A DNA stretch of 10,233 nt, taken from NCBI GenBank assembly GCA_947374505.1, contig CANCCE010000093.1:1-10233 (forward strand), read 5' to 3'. Position 1 is the stretch's first letter. Every line of letters begins with the position of its first letter. The DNA comes from Comamonadaceae bacterium. GTDB lineage: Bacteria; Pseudomonadota; Gammaproteobacteria; Burkholderiales; Burkholderiaceae_C. The notes beneath the pieces were generated by a model that saw only the letters and a list, made by a program, of their open reading frames with translations, made no database searches and had not been told where the DNA came from. Shown in pieces: positions 5,979-10,233 of the stretch. The position numbers and the translations under genes are program-made.

Positions 5979-6422
5979 TTGCAGCGGCTTAAAAACCGGG
6001 CCCAGTTTCAGGCCGTACTGGCGGGTGCGACTGTTGCCAGAAGTGAGCACTTTGCCTTGCATCGATCAAGGCTTTCTATTGTTAGCAGTGGCGGTACAGG
6101 GGAAATTGTGCCTGCAGAGGTTGTGAAAACGGCAGTCAATAGAGCTAAGTCACAACCACTTTTCCCGGTTCTTGACCTGTGGATTGGTGCGATGGTGCCC
6201 AAGCGCTGGGCCAAGCGAGCTGTTACCCGCAACGCCATCAAAAGGCAGATCTACACCGTGAGTGCTGATTTTTCTCCGAAGCAACGGCATGCCGCTTTCG
6301 TGGTAAGGCTGCGGCGTGATTTCTCGCGCAAGGTATATCTGAGCGCAAGTTCGGACCTACTCAAACAGGCGGTACGCAATGAATTGCTTGCTTTGATGCA
6401 AGAAGGTGAGCGTCAGCCATGA
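5979..6422 (+). CDS. rnpA: Ribonuclease P protein component
   Basis: This is the small basic protein that binds the catalytic RNase P RNA and helps it recognise and cleave the 5' leader of precursor tRNAs. The product is 147 residues. The family signature is KRAVTRNAIKRQIY (79-92), including Arg84, Asn85, Lys88 and Arg89; upstream NRAQFQAVL (6-14) is the usual N-terminal helix and VPKRWAKR precedes the signature. The start is a TTG: an in-frame stop lies at 5958-5960 and no ATG, GTG or CTG lies between, so TTG at 5979 is the only common start that keeps the N-terminal helix. The Shine-Dalgarno is poor. Residues about 32-60 form a longer loop than in many homologues, which I judge from memory. 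The stop overlaps the yidD start by 4 bp (ATGA), indicating translational coupling. Confidence 0.93.
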   Translation: MQRLKNRAQFQAVLAGATVARSEHFALHRSRLSIVSSGGTGEIVPAEVVKTAVNRAKSQPLFPVLDLWIGAMVPKRWAKRAVTRNAIKRQIYTVSADFSPKQRHAAFVVRLRRDFSRKVYLSASSDLLKQAVRNELLALMQEGERQP

Positions 6423-6802
6423 ATTGGGTACTGAAATCTCTGTCTCTCACGATGACTTTGCCAAAATTAGCGTTGATCACAGTCGTCAAGGCTTATCGCT
6501 TGTTACTCAGTCCCTCTCTCGGCTCCGGTTGCCGCTTTGAGCCTACTTGTTCAGCTTATTCTTTGCAAGCTTTAGAGCAACACGGGGCTGTCGCTGGCAC
6601 TTACCTCACACTCGGCCGATTGGTCCGCTGCCACCCATGGTGCGATGGCGGTCTTGATCCGGTAGCCTCGAATTTCAATTTTTTTCCTTCGTCCTGGTTC
6701 CCGGTTGGCGGTACTGCCGACAAGGACACGCACAAACGAAGCCTTTTTTCTCGTCTGGTCACGCCAGTGGCCTCTTCCCCTTCTAAAAAGAAACCGTCAT
6801 GA
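6419..6802 (+). CDS. yidD: Membrane protein insertion efficiency factor YidD
   Basis: YidD is a small membrane-associated protein that helps YidC and Sec insert inner-membrane proteins. The family motifs are all present: an amphipathic/hydrophobic N-terminus (residues about 8-32), GSGCRFEPTCSAYSLQAL (35-52) with Cys38 and Cys44, a following HG, RCHPW (70-74) and GGLDPV (77-82). The conserved core ends near residue 84, the full length of E. coli YidD (85 residues), but this protein continues to 127 with a Ser/Lys-rich tail of unknown role. AAGGTGAG (6403-6410) is a good Shine-Dalgarno 8 nt before the ATG. It overlaps both rnpA and yidC by 4 bp, consistent with a coupled operon. Confidence 0.95.
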   Translation: MNWVLKSLSLTMTLPKLALITVVKAYRLLLSPSLGSGCRFEPTCSAYSLQALEQHGAVAGTYLTLGRLVRCHPWCDGGLDPVASNFNFFPSSWFPVGGTADKDTHKRSLFSRLVTPVASSPSKKKPS

Positions 6803-8520
6803 ACGACATTCGGCGCACCATTTTGTGGGTGATATTTGGTTTTTCCATGGTCCTTTTGTGGGATCAATGGCAGGTACACAATGGTCAAAAACCAACGTTT
6901 TTCCCGTCATCTGTTCCTCAAAACATTAAAGCACCAGCGAACACGCCGGCCGTATCGAGTTCGGCGTCTGTGCCCGGTACGGCTATTCCTGCCGTCGTTA
7001 CTGTGGCGTCTTCCGTACCCGGCATGGCACCAACGGCCCCAACAGAACAGACCGCAGGAGGCGCTAAAAAGGAACGCATTGAGGTCAGTAACGACGTGCT
7101 GACGCTGACGTTTGACACCGAAGGTGGCACCTTGGTGCGCACGGTATTTGCCAAATACGCCGACACAATAGATAAAAAGAGCGGTTTTGTATTGCTCGAC
7201 GAAAGCAACAGTCGCGTCTATGTTGCACAGTCTGGTTTGATTGGTGCGACAGGTACCAATTTACCGACTCACAAAACGATCATGACTGCCCAGCCTGGAG
7301 ATCGCACACTGAAAGAAGGCAAGAATCAGTTTGAAGTCAAGTTCGAGTCACCTACCGTGGGTGGAATCAAACTTGTGAAAACTTACACCGTGAAGCGTGG
7401 TGAATATGATCTTGCTGTGCGTCACGAAATCATCAATACCGGCACTGAACCTGTAGCCCCTCAGCTTTACCTGCAACTTGTGCGCGACGGCAACAAGCCA
7501 TTGGGCGAATCATCGTTCTATTCAACCTTTACCGGACCTGCAATTTATACCGAAGCTAAAAAGTACCAAAAGGTCGAATTCAAGGACATTGAGAAAGACA
7601 AAGTAGATATCGAGAAGAAGGCGAGCAATGGTTATGTGGCCATGGTTCAGCACTACTTTGCTTCAGCATGGATTTTGCCCGACGGACTCCAGCGCGATCT
7701 GTTCATGCGCAAGGTTGACAGCAACCTGTTCGCGGCCGGCATGATCACGCCGCTGGAGAGTATTGCACCAGGTGGCAGCAAGATCATTGACAGCAAATTT
7801 TACGTCGGTCCGCAGGAAGAAAAAATTCTCGAAGCCTTGGCACCGGGCCTAGAACTGGTTAAAGACTACGGTTGGTTAACTATCTTGGCGAAACCTTTGT
7901 ATTGGCTGCTGTATCGGTTACATGAGTTCATTCAGAACTGGGGTTGGTCGATTGTGGCCTTGGTGCTGCTGCTGAAAATCGCTTTTTACTGGCTCAATGC
8001 GAAGGCGTACGCCAGCATGGCTAAGATGAAAGCGGTTAATCCAAAAATCGTCGAGATGCGAGAGCGCCTGAAAGACAAGCCGCAGGAAATGCAGCAGGCC
8101 ATGATGCGGATCTACAAAGAGGAAAAGGTCAACCCAATGGGCGGTTGCTTCCCCATCATGATTCAAATTCCGGTGTTCATTGCTTTGTACTGGGTGCTGT
8201 TGTCTAGCGTTGAGATGCGCAATGCGCCCTGGATACTTTGGATTCATGATCTCTCAGCACCTGACCCATACTTTATCTTGCCGGTGGTGATGACGCTGAC
8301 GACGATGCTGCAAACAGCACTGAATCCAACGCCTCCAGATCCTATGCAAGCGAAGTTGATGTGGTTCATGCCACTGATTTTCAGTGTGATGTTCTTCTTC
8401 TTTCCGGCCGGCTTGGTGATGTACTGGATCACCAACAATATTTTATCGATTGCGCAACAGTGGATGATCAACACTCGAATGGGCGTACCACCACAGTTCA
8501 ATTTGCCGAAGTTCAAATAA
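6799..8520 (+). CDS. yidC: Membrane protein insertase YidC
   Basis: YidC inserts and folds inner-membrane proteins, alone or with SecYEG. The product is 573 residues and has the Gram-negative layout. TM1 is about residues 7-21. A low-complexity Ala/Pro/Ser linker (about 43-85) leads to the large periplasmic domain (about 90-350). The conserved insertase core follows, with hydrophobic segments near 363-398, 450-468, 490-507 and 520-555. Hallmarks include YASMAKMKAVNPKI, the cytoplasmic hairpin MRERLKDKPQEMQQAMMRIY, KVNPMGGCFPIMIQIP, LWIHDLSAPDPYFILP and GLVMYWITNN. The positive residue of the membrane groove, Arg366 in E. coli, aligns with Lys393 here. The start overlaps the yidD stop (ATGA); the Shine-Dalgarno is weak, so translation probably depends on coupling. 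A strong terminator follows directly. Confidence 0.99.
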   Translation: MNDIRRTILWVIFGFSMVLLWDQWQVHNGQKPTFFPSSVPQNIKAPANTPAVSSSASVPGTAIPAVVTVASSVPGMAPTAPTEQTAGGAKKERIEVSNDVLTLTFDTEGGTLVRTVFAKYADTIDKKSGFVLLDESNSRVYVAQSGLIGATGTNLPTHKTIMTAQPGDRTLKEGKNQFEVKFESPTVGGIKLVKTYTVKRGEYDLAVRHEIINTGTEPVAPQLYLQLVRDGNKPLGESSFYSTFTGPAIYTEAKKYQKVEFKDIEKDKVDIEKKASNGYVAMVQHYFASAWILPDGLQRDLFMRKVDSNLFAAGMITPLESIAPGGSKIIDSKFYVGPQEEKILEALAPGLELVKDYGWLTILAKPLYWLLYRLHEFIQNWGWSIVALVLLLKIAFYWLNAKAYASMAKMKAVNPKIVEMRERLKDKPQEMQQAMMRIYKEEKVNPMGGCFPIMIQIPVFIALYWVLLSSVEMRNAPWILWIHDLSAPDPYFILPVVMTLTTMLQTALNPTPPDPMQAKLMWFMPLIFSVMFFFFPAGLVMYWITNNILSIAQQWMINTRMGVPPQFNLPKFK

Positions 8521-8521
8521 G

Positions 8522-8547
8522 AAAAGGGCCGCTTCGCGGCCCTTTTT
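8522..8547 (+). terminator. Intrinsic terminator after yidC
   Basis: AAAAGGGCCGC and GCGGCCCTTTT form a perfect 11-bp stem with a 3-base loop (or a 5-base loop if the closing pair opens), and the 3' side ends in five Ts. It begins one base after the yidC stop. It should end most transcription of the rpmH-yidC operon. It lies only 13 nt before the preferred mnmE start. The A-rich 5' side would let it work less well, or not at all, on the minus strand. Confidence 0.92.
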
Positions 8548-8560
8548 GATGAGAGACACC

Positions 8561-10021
8561 ATGCTTACCCGCCACCTTGATCCCATCGTTGCAATAGCCA
8601 CTGCACCAGGGCGAGGCGCAGTGGGGATTGTCCGGATTTCAGGTAAAGAAATAACGTCCATAGTTAGAGCGTTATGCGGTCGAAACTTGCAGCCTCGGCA
8701 AGCAACATACTTGCCTTTTCGAGACGAGAGAGGCCAAGTGATCGATCAAGGGCTAGCGCTTTATTTCCCAGCACCTCATTCTTTTACGGGCGAAGATGTG
8801 CTCGAGATACAAGCGCATGGCGGGCCGGTTGTGCTGCAGTTGCTGCTCGCGCGTTGTCTGCAAGCAGCGGCCGAAATAGATGCAACAACCGGCCTGCAAA
8901 GCCTTGCCGGTTTGCGCGTGGCTCAACCAGGCGAATTCTCGGAGCGGGCTTTTTTAAACGACAAAATAGATTTGGCGCAGGCCGAAGCGATTGCGGATCT
9001 GATCGACGCCAGCACAGAAACGGCAGCCCGATCAGCGGCCCGTTCACTGTCGGGAGAGTTCTCTAAAGAAGTCCAGGCTTTACTCGACAAGCTGGTGCAT
9101 TTGCGAATGCTGGTTGAAGCGACGCTGGATTTTCCTGAGGAGGACATTGACTTTTTAAAGCAGGCTGACGCAAGCGGTCAGCTGCAGCGGCTGCAGACAG
9201 CCCTGGCGAATGTCATGCAGCGCGCAACGCAAGGTGCCATCCTACGCGAAGGCATCAAAGTGGTGATTGCCGGGCAGCCTAACGCTGGTAAAAGCTCTTT
9301 GCTCAATGCGTTGGCGGGGGCTGAATTAGCTATCGTCACGCCGATAGCCGGTACCACGCGCGACAAGGTTGCACAACTTATTCAGATTGAAGGCGTGCCG
9401 TTGCACGTGGTGGATACCGCAGGATTACGTGATGCGAATACAGCTGGTGTTGACGAGGTTGAAAAGATTGGCATCGCACGGGCTTGGACCGAAATTGAAA
9501 GCGCCGATGCAGTCTTGTTTCTGCATGACCTCACGCGACAAAACACACCGGCTGATCCAGACGTGGCGACAACCTATCGACACGGTGACGATGTGATTCG
9601 CCAAGCCTTGACAAATAAGTTACCAGCCACTGCACCAGTGATTGACGTTTGGAATAAATCCGATTCTGCGCCGGCGGATGGACATGTCACGGCGATAGTC
9701 AAGGGACGGTCTAGCGTGGTGATTTCAGCCAAGACCGGCGATGGATTGCAGGCATTACGCCAACAGTTGCTGCAGGTCGTGGGCTGGCAGTCTGCACCCG
9801 AAGGCGTTTACATGGCGCGCGAACGCCATGTTCAATCCTTGAAAGAAGTGGCCAGTCAACTCATGCGGGCCAATGAGCAGTTAAGTGCAAAACAACCTGC
9901 GCTCGATTTGTTGGCTGAAGACTTGCGGCAAGCCCAGCGCGCTTTGAGTCAAATCACTGGTGAGTTCACACCCGATGATTTATTGGGTGAGATTTTTTCG
10001 AAATTCTGTATCGGCAAGTAG
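8561..10021 (+). CDS. mnmE: tRNA uridine-5-carboxymethylaminomethyl(34) synthesis GTPase MnmE
   Basis: MnmE works with MnmG to modify wobble uridine 34 of certain tRNAs, using GTP hydrolysis and a folate-derived one-carbon unit. The chosen frame gives 486 residues. The N-terminal folate-binding domain has DPIVAIATAPGRGAVGIVRI (7-26) and SFTGEDVLEIQAHGGP. The G domain has G1 GQPNAGKS (238-245), G2 GTTRD (264-268), G3 DTAG (285-288) and G4 NKSD (365-368). The protein ends in the family's FCIGK with Cys483. I chose the ATG at 8561 because GAGAG (8551-8555) gives a Shine-Dalgarno at 5 nt; the in-frame ATG at 8549 and TTG at 8546 lie in or against the terminator T-run and have none. Transcription must come from readthrough or a promoter inside yidC, which I could not place. 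Confidence 0.97.
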   Translation: MLTRHLDPIVAIATAPGRGAVGIVRISGKEITSIVRALCGRNLQPRQATYLPFRDERGQVIDQGLALYFPAPHSFTGEDVLEIQAHGGPVVLQLLLARCLQAAAEIDATTGLQSLAGLRVAQPGEFSERAFLNDKIDLAQAEAIADLIDASTETAARSAARSLSGEFSKEVQALLDKLVHLRMLVEATLDFPEEDIDFLKQADASGQLQRLQTALANVMQRATQGAILREGIKVVIAGQPNAGKSSLLNALAGAELAIVTPIAGTTRDKVAQLIQIEGVPLHVVDTAGLRDANTAGVDEVEKIGIARAWTEIESADAVLFLHDLTRQNTPADPDVATTYRHGDDVIRQALTNKLPATAPVIDVWNKSDSAPADGHVTAIVKGRSSVVISAKTGDGLQALRQQLLQVVGWQSAPEGVYMARERHVQSLKEVASQLMRANEQLSAKQPALDLLAEDLRQAQRALSQITGEFTPDDLLGEIFSKFCIGK

Positions 10022-10052
10022 CGACTGAAGCATCCGTTTAACCGGACCCGTA

Positions 10053-10233
10053 TCAAGTTAGATTGGCCCGCGGATCATGACGGGCCAGCCGTGCAAGCAA
10101 ATATTCAACTTCTGTTTTTGCGGTCGCAGACATCGCTGCAGCGGGTCTGCGTTGCGCGTCGGATGACAGCAGGCCACGACGCATCAAAATATATTTACGC
10201 ACGGCCAGTCCAACGCCGGGTTGTTGTTCATAG
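10053..10233 (-). CDS. 3' end of an unrecognised gene, convergent with mnmE
   Basis: A minus-strand frame is open from the right edge to a TGA at 10055-10053, giving 59 visible residues. They begin YEQQPGVGLAVRKY, continue with the basic stretch ILMRRGLL, and end VEYLLARLARHDPRANLT. The composition looks like a real basic, helical C-terminus, but I do not recognise the family and give no function. It converges on mnmE with only 31 bp between the stops, and no clear terminator is visible there. Another frame on the plus strand is also open across this stretch, so coding on the minus strand is likely rather than certain. Confidence 0.55.
   Translation of the reverse strand, partial: YEQQPGVGLAVRKYILMRRGLLSSDAQRRPAAAMSATAKTEVEYLLARLARHDPRANLT

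Noticed and set aside
6008..6241. Antisense frames over rnpA, yidC and mnmE (for example 6008-6241, 7918-8247, 8784-9047)
   Set aside because: All lie opposite well-supported genes and show no family motif or regulatory signal of their own.
8546..8551. Earlier mnmE starts (TTG 8546, ATG 8549)
   Set aside because: Both overlap or touch the terminator T-run and have no Shine-Dalgarno, and homologues begin close to the DPIVAIATAPGRG motif. ATG 8561 with GAGAG upstream fits better.
10022..10233. Plus-strand frame open after the mnmE stop
   Set aside because: It is in phase with mnmE but follows its stop. It has no good start or Shine-Dalgarno, and the translation looks unlike a protein. mnmE already ends in the canonical FCIGK.
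1..10233. Mobile elements, CRISPR arrays, tRNA or rRNA genes
   Set aside because: I found no terminal inverted repeats with a transposase, no spaced direct repeats and no cloverleaf or rRNA-like sequence. The only tandem repeat of note is the trio array.

Overview
The window is the replication-origin neighbourhood of a bacterial chromosome. It reads gyrB-dnaN-dnaA leftward on the minus strand and rpmH-rnpA-yidD-yidC-mnmE rightward on the plus strand. Protein sequences (DnaA, YidC, GyrB and the MnmE C-terminus) and gene order point to a betaproteobacterium of the order Burkholderiales, perhaps Oxalobacteraceae-like. That placement is from memory of the families, not from a search. Base composition looks moderate and even across the genes, with no insertion sequence, phage gene, CRISPR array, tRNA or rRNA.

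Left arm (1-5417, minus strand): gyrB runs off the left edge with only its last ~20 codons missing. An intrinsic terminator lies between dnaN and gyrB and has a possible competing hairpin, so it could be an attenuator. dnaN (beta clamp) and dnaA (initiator) are complete. The 269-bp dnaN-dnaA gap looks like oriC. Read from dnaA toward dnaN it has a perfect DnaA box, a hairpin, a consensus IHF site, a degenerate DnaA box, a GC cluster, six tandem DnaA-trios and an AT-rich stretch. This matches the order of the described bacterial basal unwinding system.

Centre (5418-5799): the divergent dnaA/rpmH gap has a dnaA promoter whose -35 region overlaps a perfect DnaA box, with a second box just downstream of the predicted start. 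This suggests DnaA autorepression or a second origin sub-region. A good sigma70 promoter faces rpmH and is followed by a ~130-nt leader with several hairpins.

Right arm (5800-10021, plus strand): rpmH, rnpA, yidD and yidC form a tight operon with 4-bp ATGA overlaps at rnpA/yidD and yidD/yidC. It links ribosomal protein L34, the RNase P protein, and two factors for membrane protein insertion. A strong terminator follows yidC, and mnmE (tRNA wobble-uridine modification) starts 13 nt after its T-run. The last ~180 bases hold the 3' end of an unrecognised minus-strand reading frame convergent with mnmE.

The genes are standard housekeeping genes and I see no undescribed gene system. The points worth a second look are non-coding: the origin architecture, the dnaN-gyrB alternative hairpins and the rpmH leader.
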